Shown: positions 14,260-24,177, counted from the first letter of the stretch. The stretch is 64,000 nucleotides of DNA from Pyramidobacter sp. C12-8 (GCF_002007215.1 NZ_MUHX01000002.1:1-64000), one strand, 5' to 3'. Notes: generated by a model not told the origin, from the sequence alone. Numbers and translations: made by a program.

Positions 14260-16804
14260 TTAGATAAATCGTCCCGTCAGACTCTCTTTGGATCCGCGGA
14301 TATCCTCCGGCGTTCCCTCTGCAATGATCCTTCCTCCGGAAAGTCCGCCTCCCGGTCCCATGTCGATAATGTAATCGGCGTTCCGAATGACATCAAGATC
14401 ATGCTCGATCACGATCACCGTAGCGCCAAGATCGATCAGGCTTTGGAAGACATCCAAGAGCGTGCGGACGTCCTGCGGATGCAGGCCGATGGTCGGCTCG
14501 TCAAATACGAAGACCGAATCCTTCTGTCCCTTCCCCATCTCGCTGGCAAGCTTCAATCTCTGCGCTTCACCGCCGGAAAGGCCGGGCGTCTCTTCTCCCA
14601 GGGTCAGATAACCAAGCCCCAGATCGTGCAGGACCTGAAGCCTCTTTTGCAAAAGGGAGAGCCTCTTGCAGGCGGCGAGCACTTCATCCACGCTCATGTT
14701 CATCAGGTCGGGAAGACTGTAGTCGTTGCCGTCTTTCGCTCTTCGCAGAATCCTGTGCGCCTCTTTGCCGTAGCGGGAACCTCTGCAGTCGGGGCATGTG
14801 ACATCCACATCCGGAAGGAACTGCACGTCGAGAGAAATCTGCCCCGTCCCATCGCAACTGGGGCAGCGAAGCGTTCCCGTGTTGTAGGAAAAATCTCCCG
14901 CTTTGTATCCATGCCGCTTTGCGCTTTCCGTTCTGGCATATACTTTGCGAAGCTCATCGTGAACGCCGGCATAAGTCGCCACGGTCGATCGCACGTTGAT
15001 GCCGATGGGAGCTGCATCGATCAGCTTCACCTGGCGGATCCCTTTTGCCTCGATACTCTTCACATGAGCCGGAAGCTTTTCGGCCTTTATATCCGCCTCG
15101 AGGCCGGGGATCAGACTCTCCAGCACCATGGTCGTTTTTCGAGCCGGAAACACCGGTGACGACTGTCAGCCGGCTCATCGGGATATCGACCTCGAGCGGA
15201 TGTACGGTATGAATCTGGTCAGTGGACATGTGAATCCTACCATTCGAAAACAGATCTTCTTTCGGCACCTCAGGTCTCGTCCTGCGGTACGGTCCCCCGC
15301 CGATCTTCTTCCCGCGGCCCCTAACGGTTTTTCTCTGAGCCTCCGCCGTCAGATACGGGCCGATAAGAGAGTTCTCATTATTTTCAAGCTCATCCACCGT
15401 TCCTTCGGCAATGACAGTCCCGCCCTCCGCTCCGGCGCCCTTTCCCATTTCTACCATATAGTCACTGTGCCTCAGCACCTGGGTGTCATGGTCCACCAGG
15501 ACGACCGAATTCCCGTCCGCGATCAGGTCATCCACGACACCGGTCAGTCCCTTCAGATTGTACGGGTGCAGGCCGATCGACGGCTCGTCCAGAACGTAGA
15601 GGACTCCGGTCGTCCGGTTCCTGACGGATCGGGCCAGCTGCACCCGCTGCCGTTCCCCCGTGGACAGCGTGGAAGACGCACGGTCCAGCGACAGATAGCC
15701 GAGGCCCAGATCGATCAAGCGCTTCGCCGTGTCCAGGAAAGATTCGCAGATATTCCTCGCCATGGGACGCATCTCTTCCGGGAGGGAATCCGGCACAGCC
15801 TTCACCCAGCGGATCAGATCATCCAGCGTCATTTTGGAAGCTTCGTCCACCCCGATCCCGCGAAGGCAAGGGGCTCTGGTCGCTTCAGACATGCGGGTGC
15901 CATGGCAGTCAGGACAGACGCCCTCCTTCAGGAACCGCTCGAGCCGTTTCATCCCCGTATCATCCTTGACCTTGGACAGGGCATTTTCTACCGTGTAGAC
16001 CGCATTGTAATAGGTAAAATCCATCTCCGCCGTCTGCTGCGTTTTGGGATTCACATACAGGATATGCTTCTTTTCCGCCGGTCCGTGATAGACAATTTCT
16101 TTCTCTTTGTCGGTGAGATCCTTAAACGGCACATCCGTGCGAACGCCCATTTCCCGACAGACATCCTTCATCAGGGCCCACATCAGCGTCCCCCATACCG
16201 CGACAGCCCCTTCATCGATCGTCAAATCTTCATTCGGAACCAGCGCCGCCTCGTTTACCGTGCGAACCACGCCGGTCCCCCCGCAGGTCGGGCAGGCGCC
16301 TCGACTGTTGAATGCAAGATCCTCCGCTCCCGGTCCGTAAAATTTTTCCCCGCAGACGGGGCAGGTGATTTCCTGCATAGCCGCCACGGCAAAGGACGGT
16401 TCCACATAATGTCCGTTCGGGCATCTATGGCTGGCAAGTCTCGAGAACATGAGGCGAAGACTGTTCGACAACTCTGTCATGGTCCCGAAAGTGCTGCGGA
16501 TTCCGGGGACTCCGGGCCTCTGATGCAGCGCGAGCGCCGCCGGCACATATCGGACCTCGTCGACATCGGCACGCTCTCCCTGCGTCATCCGTCTTCTTGT
16601 ATAAGTGGAAAGCGATTCAAGATATCGTCTGGAACCTTCCGCGTACAGAATGCCGAGGGCAAGGGACGACTTGCCGGAACCGGAAACGCCGGCGATGCCT
16701 ACGATCTTGTTCAGCGGAATATCCACATCGATATTTTTCAGATTATGCACCTTCGCACCGCGCACTTCCATACAGCGCGGCAACACTTTCACCGCTTTCC
16801 CCAT
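14260..16804 (-). pseudogene. UvrA-like ATPase (drug-resistance/UvrA2 type), frameshifted
   Basis: Two overlapping frames together make one ~840-aa UvrA paralogue. Frame 1 (ATG 16804, GGAGG upstream) encodes Walker A 'GVSGSGKSSLALG', zinc-type Cys pairs (CPVCG, CPTCGG), signature 'STGERQRVQLARS' and Walker B 'LDEPSIGLHP'. Frame 2 (to 14260) holds CPSCDGTG, 'GLSGGEAQRLKLASE' and 'FDEPTIGLHPQDV'. The break is at ~15140: 'GVSGS-K' replaces GVSGSGKTT because two G residues are missing from the GGA codon, destroying the second Walker A. The protein lacks the length of true UvrA (compare 951 aa at 27876-30731) and resembles UvrA-like proteins that confer DNA-intercalator resistance. Either a genuine pseudogene or a sequencing error. 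Confidence 0.85.
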
Positions 16805-17255
16805 GACATTGCCTCCATTTTATAAGCAAAACGACGTTCGCGTCCGCAAACCTTTATGCGTCCTTTCAGCACATCAATCATACTATATCTGATACAGCGA
16901 TCAAGTACGCAGAATATCCATACAGAGTACGCTCCGTGATACCGTTCTGAGCCGTATGATCCGGTATCACGGAGCGTAAACTACAGCTTTGGGAAGAGGC
17001 TGTCTCAAAAGCCGATCGAGGCAGCCTCTTCCCGTTTACAATAAAAGGACGCCGGTTTACTGGAAACGCAGTAAATCGGCGTTTTCTCCTTAAGGATCAC
17101 TTTTTGTCTGTTTCATTCTCCCGATTTCGTACCTACCGCAAAATCTTCAACCGCGACGACCGCCCCTACGCACTTTTCAAGACGTCCTTCACGCTGTAGG
17201 CAGTCGGTCTCACCGAAGGTAAAATGTTCTCAAAAGTGCTTAAAACAAAGCCTCT
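16805..17255. other. gene-free stretch with three tandem hairpins
   Basis: 451 bp without a convincing gene. Hairpins: TACGCTCCGTGATACCG / CGGTATCACGGAGCGTA (~16928-16979), GGGAAGAGGCTG / CAGCCTCTTCCC (~16989-17034), and CGCCGGTTTACTG / CAGTAAATCGGCG followed by TTTTCTCC (~17051-17090). The pieces GAGGCTGTCTCAAAAG (~16995) and GTTCTCAAAAGTGC (~17227) resemble IS ends, so the region may hold decayed insertion-sequence borders. A short open stretch at 17110-17200 ends in TAG but has no start signals. Confidence 0.5.
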
Positions 17256-18605
17256 TTAGGACTTCTGTCTTTGCAGCAGCGCCACAGTCTCCACGTGGCA
17301 GGTCTGCGGGAACATGTCGAAGACTCTGAGGCTGTCCATGTCGAGGGCGTAGCCGGCGTCGCGCAGGAGGGCGGCGTCGCGGGCGAGGGTGGCGGGGTTG
17401 CAGGAGATGTAGAGGACGCGCGGCACGCGGCTGGTGGCGATGGTCTCGATCAGGCTTTTGTCGCAGCCGGCGCGGGGCGGATCGACGACGACGCAGTCGA
17501 TGCCTTCGAGATCGGCGGGAGCGACGACGTTTTCCGCCGCGCCCTGAACCACGGTCAGCCCTTCGATCCGGTTGAACTCGCCGTTTTCCCTAGCCAGCGC
17601 GACGGCGGAGGGCCATACTTCGACCGCCGTGATAGTCTTCGCTTTCCGGGACAGGAACGCCGTCAGCGCGCCGACGCCGCAGTAGAGTTCGAGCAGATTC
17701 TGCCCCTCTACCAGGCTGGCGGCATACGCAAAGAGCTGTTCCGCCTGCTCCGAGTTCGCCTGAAAGAACGACGTGCCGTCGTAATCCAGCCTGAAGTTTC
17801 CCAGCCGCTCCGTCAGGCGGTCTTCGCCTTTGACGAGCACGGACTCCGTGCCAATGATGACGTTGCCCTCGTCGGGATTGACGTTGACGACAAGCCCGCG
17901 CAGTTCCGGAAAGCGCTCTTTGAGATGATCGTAGAGCCGTTCGAGCGACTCGCGCGCGCCGCCCTCGGGGCGGGCGGCGGCGACGAGGATCAGCAGGAGT
18001 TCTTCGCCGTCACGGGCGCTGCGGATGACGACGTGCCGCAGCCAGCCGCTGTTGCTTTTTTCGTCGTAACAGCAGAAGCGGCCGTAGTTGATCATGTTCT
18101 TGATAACAGCGTACAGCTTGTTGGCGCGGTCGCAGATAACGGGGCAGCGGTCGACGGGAACGATCTCGTGCGAGCCGCGTTTGAAAAAGCCGATGTCGCC
18201 GGCGCGTCCGCGAGCGCGCACGGGAAAGGACGCTTTGTTGCGGTAGCGCCATTCGCTGCGGGACGGCACGCAGGGGATCTCGCCGTCGATCTCGAAGCCG
18301 CCGATGCGGCGCAGCGCGTCGGCGGCAAGCATCGCTTTGATCTGGCACTGCAGCGTATATTCGGCGTGCTGGAGCTGGCAGCCGCCGCAGCTGCGGTACC
18401 AGCGGCAGGGCGGTTCGCGGCGCTCCGGACTGGCTTCCACGACGCGCTCGACGCGCGCCTGAATGTAGCTTTTCTTTTCCTGCCGCACGGCGACGACCGC
18501 CGTCTCCCCCGGCAGCGCCCCCTCCACAAACACGGTCCGCCCGTCGGCGGCCCGCCCGATCCCCTGACCGGCGGAGTTCATTCTGTCGATATAAAGTTGT
18601 TCCAT
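17256..18605 (-). CDS. rlmD: 23S rRNA (uracil-5-)-methyltransferase RlmD/RumA
   Basis: 449 aa. Begins with a TRAM domain (residues ~1-58), then a four-Cys [4Fe-4S] site ('CRWYRSCGGCQ' plus 'DRCPVI'), and a SAM-dependent methyltransferase domain with 'LLELYCGVGALTAFL' and the catalytic 'YISCNPATLARD' near residues 400-411. Methylates a 23S rRNA uridine (U1939 in E. coli; TrmA-type specificity cannot be excluded). ATG 18605 is chosen over the longer frame because GGGAGGTCC precedes it. Ends convergent with no partner; not obviously in an operon. Confidence 0.93.
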   Translation of the reverse strand: MEQLYIDRMNSAGQGIGRAADGRTVFVEGALPGETAVVAVRQEKKSYIQARVERVVEASPERREPPCRWYRSCGGCQLQHAEYTLQCQIKAMLAADALRRIGGFEIDGEIPCVPSRSEWRYRNKASFPVRARGRAGDIGFFKRGSHEIVPVDRCPVICDRANKLYAVIKNMINYGRFCCYDEKSNSGWLRHVVIRSARDGEELLLILVAAARPEGGARESLERLYDHLKERFPELRGLVVNVNPDEGNVIIGTESVLVKGEDRLTERLGNFRLDYDGTSFFQANSEQAEQLFAYAASLVEGQNLLELYCGVGALTAFLSRKAKTITAVEVWPSAVALARENGEFNRIEGLTVVQGAAENVVAPADLEGIDCVVVDPPRAGCDKSLIETIATSRVPRVLYISCNPATLARDAALLRDAGYALDMDSLRVFDMFPQTCHVETVALLQRQKS

Positions 18606-18689
18606 CGTTGGACCTCCCTCGTCCTCTTCTCTTTCGCCCATTATACTCGTTCCGTTGGGAATATTCTCCCGGCCGACGCGCGCACGGTA

Positions 18690-18730
18690 CAAAAAAATCC
18701 TCCGCCCGAAACAGAGCGGAGGATTTTCTA
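18690..18730. terminator. terminator after korC
   Basis: AAAATCCTCCGC (18694-18705) / GCGGAGGATTTT (18716-18727); seven T on the minus strand follow the stem. Confidence 0.85.
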
Positions 18731-18746
18731 TTTCTGCGCCCGGAAC

Positions 18747-19316
18747 TTACTGCATATGGGCGGGAGCGTCCTTGAACATGCTGTAGCCTTCGTCGAAGGC
18801 CTTGCAATTCAATTCCTCCGTGCCCCTGGGGACGCGGTCGAGCATGGCCTTGCGGACGGCTTCGGGCTTCATCATGCCTTCGAGCTCAAGCACGCGGGCG
18901 ACCATGCCGAGAGCGACCATGTTGGTGACGATCTCGCGGCCGATCTTGTCGCGGGCCGTCTGGATGATGGGAAGCTGATAGATGTTCGCGTCCACCACCG
19001 GCACCTCTTCGACGGCAAAGCTGTCGAGAATCAAACGGCCGCCGTGCTTCACGTCGCCGGCGTACTTGTCGGCGGCGCCGCCGGTCAAACAGATCATCAG
19101 ATCGGGATTGATGGGCTTGGGGTAATCGATGGGTTCGTCGGAGATCACGACTTCGGCCTTCGCCGAGCCGCCGCGGGCCGCGGGGCCGTAGCTCTGCGTC
19201 TGCACGGCGTAAAGGCCGTCGCAGAAGATAGAAGCGGCTTCGCCGGCCATGATGGCCGCGGTGATAACGCCTTGGCCGCCGGAACCGGCCAGACAGATTT
19301 CAAAACGTTTGGACAT
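18747..19316 (-). CDS. korC: 2-oxoacid:ferredoxin oxidoreductase gamma subunit
   Basis: 189 aa, the POR/KOR gamma domain: 'LAGSGGQGVITAAIMAGEAA' at the N-terminus and 'QSYGPAARGGSAKAEVVISD' near residues 42-61. Part of a four-subunit KorDABC complex oxidising a 2-oxoacid (most likely 2-oxoglutarate) with CoA to an acyl-CoA and reduced ferredoxin in the cytoplasm. Last gene of the operon, 11 nt after korB. Confidence 0.92.
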   Translation of the reverse strand: MSKRFEICLAGSGGQGVITAAIMAGEAASIFCDGLYAVQTQSYGPAARGGSAKAEVVISDEPIDYPKPINPDLMICLTGGAADKYAGDVKHGGRLILDSFAVEEVPVVDANIYQLPIIQTARDKIGREIVTNMVALGMVARVLELEGMMKPEAVRKAMLDRVPRGTEELNCKAFDEGYSMFKDAPAHMQ

Positions 19317-19327
19317 GGAAGCGCCTC

Positions 19328-20146
19328 CTACTTAGCCATAACGCGCTCAAGAAGAGCCTTGTACTGATCGGTGTACTCGGCACGCTCGGTGTCGACGAAC
19401 ACGCCCGTCACGATCTTGCCCTGGAGTTCTTCGGGCGGCATCTCAGCGGCTTTCTTGGCGGGCACGAGATGCTGCTTGAGGTACTCGATGTTGACGATGG
19501 GAGTTTTCAGTTTGTTGTAGCGCCCGTACTGGGTATGGCAGAAACCGGACACTTCGACCACGGAGAAGCCGTGATGTTTCACGGCCAGAGTGATCGTCTT
19601 TTCGACGTCGCGCGGATTGGCCACGCAGGTGCGGGCCACGAAGGTCGCGCCGGCGCCGGCCGCCAGCTTGCAGATGTCGAAAGAGGGATCGGTGACGCCG
19701 TAAGGGGCCGTCTTGGCGATGGCGCCGACCGGCGTCGTCGGCGACATCTGGCCGCCGGTCATGCCGTAGATGTTGTTGTTCATGACGATGGCGGTGATGT
19801 CGATGTTGCGGCGGCAGGCGTGGATAAAATGGTTTCCGCCGATGGCGCTGCAGTCGCCGTCGCCCATGACGTCGATCACGGTGAGCTGCGGCTTGGCCAT
19901 CTTGATGCCGGTGGCGTAGGCCAGCGAACGGCCGTGAGTGGTGTGCAGCGTGCAGGCGTTGACGTAGCCGGGAAGGCGGCTGGAGCAGCCGATGCCGGAC
20001 GCGAAAACGGTCTGGGTAGGATCAAGCTTCAGATCGACGACGGCCCGCAGGAGCGCGTTGAGAATGATCCCGTGGCCGCAGCCGGGACACCACATATGAG
20101 GGAAAAAGCGAGGGCGCATCCATTCGAAGACTTCTTTGCTGGGCAT
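19328..20146 (-). CDS. korB: 2-oxoacid:ferredoxin oxidoreductase beta subunit
   Basis: 272 aa. The thiamine-diphosphate subunit: 'WCPGCGHGIILNAL' (residues ~19-32), 'GDGDCSAIGGNHFIHA' and the Mg/TPP 'NNNIYGMTGGQ' motif. It lacks extra ferredoxin clusters, as expected when KorD is a separate subunit. ATG 20146 sits just after the korA stop (TAA 20148-20150) with GAGGAGG inside the end of korA. Substrate (2-oxoglutarate versus branched-chain oxoacids) is assigned by gene order, not by a proven residue. Confidence 0.93.
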   Translation of the reverse strand: MPSKEVFEWMRPRFFPHMWCPGCGHGIILNALLRAVVDLKLDPTQTVFASGIGCSSRLPGYVNACTLHTTHGRSLAYATGIKMAKPQLTVIDVMGDGDCSAIGGNHFIHACRRNIDITAIVMNNNIYGMTGGQMSPTTPVGAIAKTAPYGVTDPSFDICKLAAGAGATFVARTCVANPRDVEKTITLAVKHHGFSVVEVSGFCHTQYGRYNKLKTPIVNIEYLKQHLVPAKKAAEMPPEELQGKIVTGVFVDTERAEYTDQYKALLERVMAK

Positions 20147-20147
20147 C

Positions 20148-21284
20148 TTACTTGGCCTCCTCGACAATCTTGTTGAAAATTTCGGTGGGCTGGAAGAGCT
20201 CGCCGTCCACACGGTTCAGCGGCACGACGCGGGCCTTGCCGTGAACGGCGCGCTCGACTTCAAGCACCATTTGGCCGCAGTTCAGTTCGGGCACGATGAT
20301 GGTCTTGACGCGGCGGGCCAGGCGCTCCAGTTCCTTATCGGCGAAAGGCCACAGGGTGATGGGACGGAAATGCCCGACTTTGACGCCTTGAGCGCGTGCG
20401 TCGCGCACGGCGCGGACGCTGGAACGGGAAACGCTGCCGTAGGACACCACCAGGATCTCGGCATCTTCCACTTCGACGGTATCGAATTTGACGATGTCGT
20501 CGCGGAAACGGTCGACTTTGCGCATCAAACGGTGCATCTTCTTGTCGATATCGCCGGGATCGGTCGTGGGGAATCCCCAATCGTTATGGGTCAGCCCCGT
20601 CACATGCCAACGGTACCCGTCGCCAAAGCCGGCCATGGGCGGAACGTCGTCTTCGGGATCGGCCTGATAGGGCACGAAGTGCTCCGCATCGACAGAAGGT
20701 CTCTTGCGATCGACGACCCTCAGACTTTCGGGATCGGGGACAACGAACTTTTCCCTCATGTGGCCGATCTCGGCGTCGCTCATGATAAGAACTGGCTGGC
20801 GAAAACGCTCCGCCAGGTTGAACGCCTCGACCGTCAACGTATAGCACTCTTCCACTGAAGCGGGCGCCAGGGCGATCGTGCCGTGATCGCCATGCGTACC
20901 CCAGCGGGCCTGCATGACGTCCTGCTGGGCGCCCTGCGTGGGAAGTCCCGTGGAAGGGCCGCCGCGCATGACGTCGACGACAACCAGGGGAATTTCGGCT
21001 TCATACGCCAGGCCCAGGTTTTCCTGTTTCAGCGTGAAGCCCGGGCCGGAACTGGCCGTCATCGACTTGACGCCGGCAATGGAAGCGCCGATAGCGCAGC
21101 CGCAGGCGCCAAGCTCGTCTTCCATCTGCTGGAAGACGCCGCCGACCTTGGGCAGTTCGACAGCCATCGTCTCCATGACTTCCGTCGAGGGAGTAATCGG
21201 ATACCCCGCGTAGAATTTGCATCCCGCCGCCAGCGCGCCAAACGCGACGGCCTCGTTGCCCTGCCAGAATTTGATCTCAGCCAT
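20148..21284 (-). CDS. korA: 2-oxoacid:ferredoxin oxidoreductase alpha subunit
   Basis: 378 aa from ATG 21284, overlapping the last base of the korD stop (TAATG). 'YAGYPITPSTEVMETMA' near residues 24-40 and 'SSGPGFTLKQENLGLAYEAE' are typical of KOR/VOR alpha subunits, with a C-terminal transketolase-like domain ('VSYGSVSRSSVRAV'). Frames starting further upstream run through korD and are shadows. Confidence 0.93.
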   Translation of the reverse strand: MAEIKFWQGNEAVAFGALAAGCKFYAGYPITPSTEVMETMAVELPKVGGVFQQMEDELGACGCAIGASIAGVKSMTASSGPGFTLKQENLGLAYEAEIPLVVVDVMRGGPSTGLPTQGAQQDVMQARWGTHGDHGTIALAPASVEECYTLTVEAFNLAERFRQPVLIMSDAEIGHMREKFVVPDPESLRVVDRKRPSVDAEHFVPYQADPEDDVPPMAGFGDGYRWHVTGLTHNDWGFPTTDPGDIDKKMHRLMRKVDRFRDDIVKFDTVEVEDAEILVVSYGSVSRSSVRAVRDARAQGVKVGHFRPITLWPFADKELERLARRVKTIIVPELNCGQMVLEVERAVHGKARVVPLNRVDGELFQPTEIFNKIVEEAK

Positions 21285-21493
21285 TATTTCGTCCCATCCT
21301 CTCGCACAGTGATCGCAAGATCGGGGCAGATATTTTCGCACGATCTGCAACCGATGCACTCTTCCGGATGTACAGCCTCGGACTTCACTCTGTCGTTCAG
21401 GGCAAGAACCTTCTTGGGGCAAACGGAAACGCATAAACTGCATCCTTTGCACCAAGTTTTGTTGATGGATACATCGAACTTCTTGGCCAACAC
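21284..21493 (-). CDS. korD: ferredoxin-type delta subunit of the 2-oxoacid:ferredoxin oxidoreductase
   Basis: ~69 aa with two [4Fe-4S] motifs: 'CKGCSLCVSVCP' and 'CIGCRSCENICP'. It carries electrons from the KorAB active site to ferredoxin. The start is uncertain: GTG 21493 (5 nt after GGAGG) is preferred; GTG 21499 overlaps the ribosome site, and TTG 21490 is possible. First kor gene, ~55 nt after tsaB. Confidence 0.9.
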   Translation of the reverse strand: MLAKKFDVSINKTWCKGCSLCVSVCPKKVLALNDRVKSEAVHPEECIGCRSCENICPDLAITVREDGTK

Positions 21494-21548
21494 CTTCACC
21501 TCCAGAAAAAATAAAAAGCTTCCCCCATTTACAACAAAAAAACAAACT

Positions 21549-22205
21549 CTATAAAGAACGGCCGAGGCCGGGCTCGCGCAGATAGCGAGCTCTCAGCTCG
21601 TCCGGCTTTATACTTGCATGAAGACGCTCCAAGGCCAGCGCCGCATGCGCCGCGCCGCTCGGGTTTGCGATGTATTGTACCCCCTCGCGAGGCGACGAGG
21701 CAAACAAGCGCGCATCTTTCACCGACCACATTTCAAAATCACTCGAAATCTCATGCAGTTTCGATAAAAGTTCCTCGTATGAGCGCTCTTTTTCGGGCAG
21801 TACAAGGCAACCGTCCCTGTAAACGCTGGAAAAAGCCAGCTCGCGCGACGCGGCGATCAGCGGCGCCTTCACGCCGCAATCCCAGCCAGGGCAGGAACGG
21901 AGCACCGCCTCCAAGCTGCTCAGCGGCACAATTCTGACGCCAAGGGCGAAGGCCAGGCCGGCGGCGTAGGCCATGCCGATGCGGATACCGGTAAAATAGC
22001 CGGGGCCGACCGTCACTGCGACGCACGCCACGTCCCGAACTTTCAGCCCGTGTCCGGCCAGCAGTTCCGCCGCCAGCAGGGGCAGGCGGGCCGCCTGTTC
22101 GCGCCCAAGGTCGAGATTGCGCTCGCCGGCAATCTTTCCGCCGACGGCCAGTCCCAGACAGGACCAGCGGTTGGAACAATCTATGGACAAGAGGACGTCA
22201 CTCAT
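21549..22205 (-). CDS. tsaB: tRNA threonylcarbamoyladenosine biosynthesis protein TsaB
   Basis: 218 aa, ASKHA-fold partner of TsaD in t6A37 formation. The N-terminal 'LLSIDCSNRWSCLGLAVGG' and 'VAVTVGPGYFTGIRIGMAYA' (near residues 63-82) are diagnostic; the 'GPGSFTG'-type motif here reads GPGYFTG. ATG 22205 overlaps the tsaE stop (ATGA). TsaD and TsaC are not in the window. Confidence 0.92.
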   Translation of the reverse strand: MSDVLLSIDCSNRWSCLGLAVGGKIAGERNLDLGREQAARLPLLAAELLAGHGLKVRDVACVAVTVGPGYFTGIRIGMAYAAGLAFALGVRIVPLSSLEAVLRSCPGWDCGVKAPLIAASRELAFSSVYRDGCLVLPEKERSYEELLSKLHEISSDFEMWSVKDARLFASSPREGVQYIANPSGAAHAALALERLHASIKPDELRARYLREPGLGRSL

Positions 22206-22690
22206 GAACATGCCTTCTCCAGCTGCGCCAAAGCGCTCCGCGCCGTTTCGCCTACAGCGGCGACGCGGAAGCGGCGTTTCTCGCCCGCGGCAGACATCTC
22301 GCAGTGCCAGACGTCTTCGAAATCATCGCGGGCAAGGCGCTCGGGCCACTCGATAATCAGCACCCAGCCGTCGTCAAGATACTCATCGAAGCCAAGGTCC
22401 CGGCCGTCGACGCGCTCAAGACGGTACAGGTCGGCATGCGCGACGGAGATCCGCGCCCGCGCGTACTCGTTGACCAGCGCGAAAGACGGACTGCAGGTCC
22501 GCTTCCAGCCCAGCGCGCGGCACAGTTCGCGCACCAGCGTGGTTTTGCCGGCGCCCAGCTCGCCTTTCATCAACAGCGTCATGCCGGGACGCAGGACGGC
22601 GGCGATGTTTTCCCCCAGCGCCCGCGTATCGTCAAGCCCGTCGAGCGAAAAACAGCTTCGCCCGTCCGGTTCTTTTTTTACCGTCAGCAC
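22202..22690 (-). CDS. tsaE: tRNA threonylcarbamoyladenosine biosynthesis ATPase TsaE
   Basis: 162 aa P-loop ATPase of the t6A pathway. 'MKGELGAGKTTLVRELCRALG' (Walker A, residues ~38-58; cited as GELGAGKTTL), 'SPSFALVNEY' and 'HADLYRLERVDGRDLGFDEY' match the family. GTG 22690 is used because the frame before it lies inside nnrD and the overlap with the nnrD stop (22684-22686) gives coupling. The rest of the long upstream open frame is a shadow. Confidence 0.9.
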   Translation of the reverse strand: MLTVKKEPDGRSCFSLDGLDDTRALGENIAAVLRPGMTLLMKGELGAGKTTLVRELCRALGWKRTCSPSFALVNEYARARISVAHADLYRLERVDGRDLGFDEYLDDGWVLIIEWPERLARDDFEDVWHCEMSAAGEKRRFRVAAVGETARSALAQLEKACS

Positions 22691-24177
22691 GCTCCGCTCA
22701 GCTCCTTCAAAACCGCCGGCAGACGATCGGCCACTTCGTGAGCCAGCATGCCGTCCTGCCCTTGCATGCGGCCCAAGGTCTCTCCGGCCGCGCCGTGGCA
22801 CCAAGCCCCCAGCGCCAGCGCCTTTTCCGCGGGAACCCCCGCGGCCAGCAGGGCCGCGCAGGCCCCCGACAGCACGTCGCCCGACCCCGGCACGGACAAG
22901 GTTCGGTCCCCGCGCGGCACGATCCACGGCGTTTGCTCCGGACCGGCGACAAGCGAGCGGTACCCTTTCAAAAGTACGAAGCCATACTGCCGCGCCAAAG
23001 CCGCGGCCGCCTCGAAGCGATCCCGCACGGGCAATGGCTCGCCGAGGAGCGCCGCCGCTTCGCCCTCGTGAGGCGTCAGACAGCACCGCACAGGTTTTAT
23101 GTCATCTTCGCCCAGCCAGTACAGGCCGTCGCCGTCCCACAGAGAGGGGCCGTCCCACTGCGAGCCGATCCGGCACAGTTCGCGGGCGCGGCTGTCGCGA
23201 TCAAGCCCCGAACCGATCAGCAGCACAGAACAGCGGGAGCGCCATTTCGCCATGATCCGTTCAAGCGCCGCCGCGTCTTCCAGAGGTTCGGCGATTGCCT
23301 CCGGAAGCGAGGCCGCGAGGACGTCCAGAACTTCCGGAACCGAGGCCAGCACCGCCAGCCCCGCGCCGGCGCGCAGTGCACCGCGCGCCGCCAGAAGGGC
23401 CGCGCCGCGATAGCGCTCCGATCCGGCGACGATCAGCACGCCGCCGCGGCGGCCTTTGTGGTCGTCGATCCGGCGGCGGGGAAGGAAATTTCGCACGTCG
23501 CTCTCTTCCAGCTCCAGCGCATCGGGAACTCCCAGCAGCGGCGCGGCGTTCTCGTCCAGAGGGATCAGGATCGTCTCCCCCGCCAAGGCCGCGCCGCGCC
23601 CCGTCGCCATCGACAGTTTCCGGCCGCCGGCCGTGCAGGTCCACTGCGCTTCGACGCCCTCGCCGCCTTCCGCGCCGCTGGGGATGTCTACCGCCAGCAC
23701 ACGACGGCCAAAGCGGCAGCGATTGAGCGCCGCGATCAGACGGGCGGTCTCGCCGCGGGGCGCGCCCGCCGCGCCGGTGCCCAGAAGCGCGTCGACGACA
23801 AGATCGTGCGAATTCAACAGCTCCGTCAGCGCCGTTTCGTCAAGGGTGCGGCTTTCAACGACCGGCACCGCCATCTTCCCGAGCCTCGTCAGATTGACGG
23901 CGGCATCGCCCTGGGAACGGGAGGCCTCGTGGCTGAGAAGCACCGTCGCTTTCCAGCCTCGTTCCATCAAAAGCCGGGCGACCACGAAGCCGTCGCCGCC
24001 GTTGTTCCCGGCGCCCGCCAAAATCAACGCTGAATGAGCGAGCGTCTGTTTCAGGATAAAATCGACAATGCCGCGGCCGACGCGCTCCATCAGTTCCAGG
24101 CCCGACAGGCCGGATTCGATCAGCCGCGCGTCAAGGACTCTCACTTTTCCGTTCGCGTACCACGGGATCACGGCCAT
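22684..24177 (-). CDS. nnrD: bifunctional NAD(P)H-hydrate epimerase / ADP-dependent NAD(P)H-hydrate dehydratase
   Basis: 497 aa fusion that repairs hydrated NAD(P)H. The N-terminal YjeF_N epimerase (about residues 1-215) has 'LAGAGNNGGDGFVVARLLMERG' (cited as GAGNNGGDGFVVAR) and 'VDALLGTGAAG'; the C-terminal carbohydrate-kinase-like dehydratase has 'TPHEGEAAALLG' and 'VPGSGDVLSGACAALLA'. Overlaps acpS and tsaE at either end. This acpS-nnrD-tsaE-tsaB order is common in bacteria. Confidence 0.94.
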   Translation of the reverse strand: MAVIPWYANGKVRVLDARLIESGLSGLELMERVGRGIVDFILKQTLAHSALILAGAGNNGGDGFVVARLLMERGWKATVLLSHEASRSQGDAAVNLTRLGKMAVPVVESRTLDETALTELLNSHDLVVDALLGTGAAGAPRGETARLIAALNRCRFGRRVLAVDIPSGAEGGEGVEAQWTCTAGGRKLSMATGRGAALAGETILIPLDENAAPLLGVPDALELEESDVRNFLPRRRIDDHKGRRGGVLIVAGSERYRGAALLAARGALRAGAGLAVLASVPEVLDVLAASLPEAIAEPLEDAAALERIMAKWRSRCSVLLIGSGLDRDSRARELCRIGSQWDGPSLWDGDGLYWLGEDDIKPVRCCLTPHEGEAAALLGEPLPVRDRFEAAAALARQYGFVLLKGYRSLVAGPEQTPWIVPRGDRTLSVPGSGDVLSGACAALLAAGVPAEKALALGAWCHGAAGETLGRMQGQDGMLAHEVADRLPAVLKELSGAC

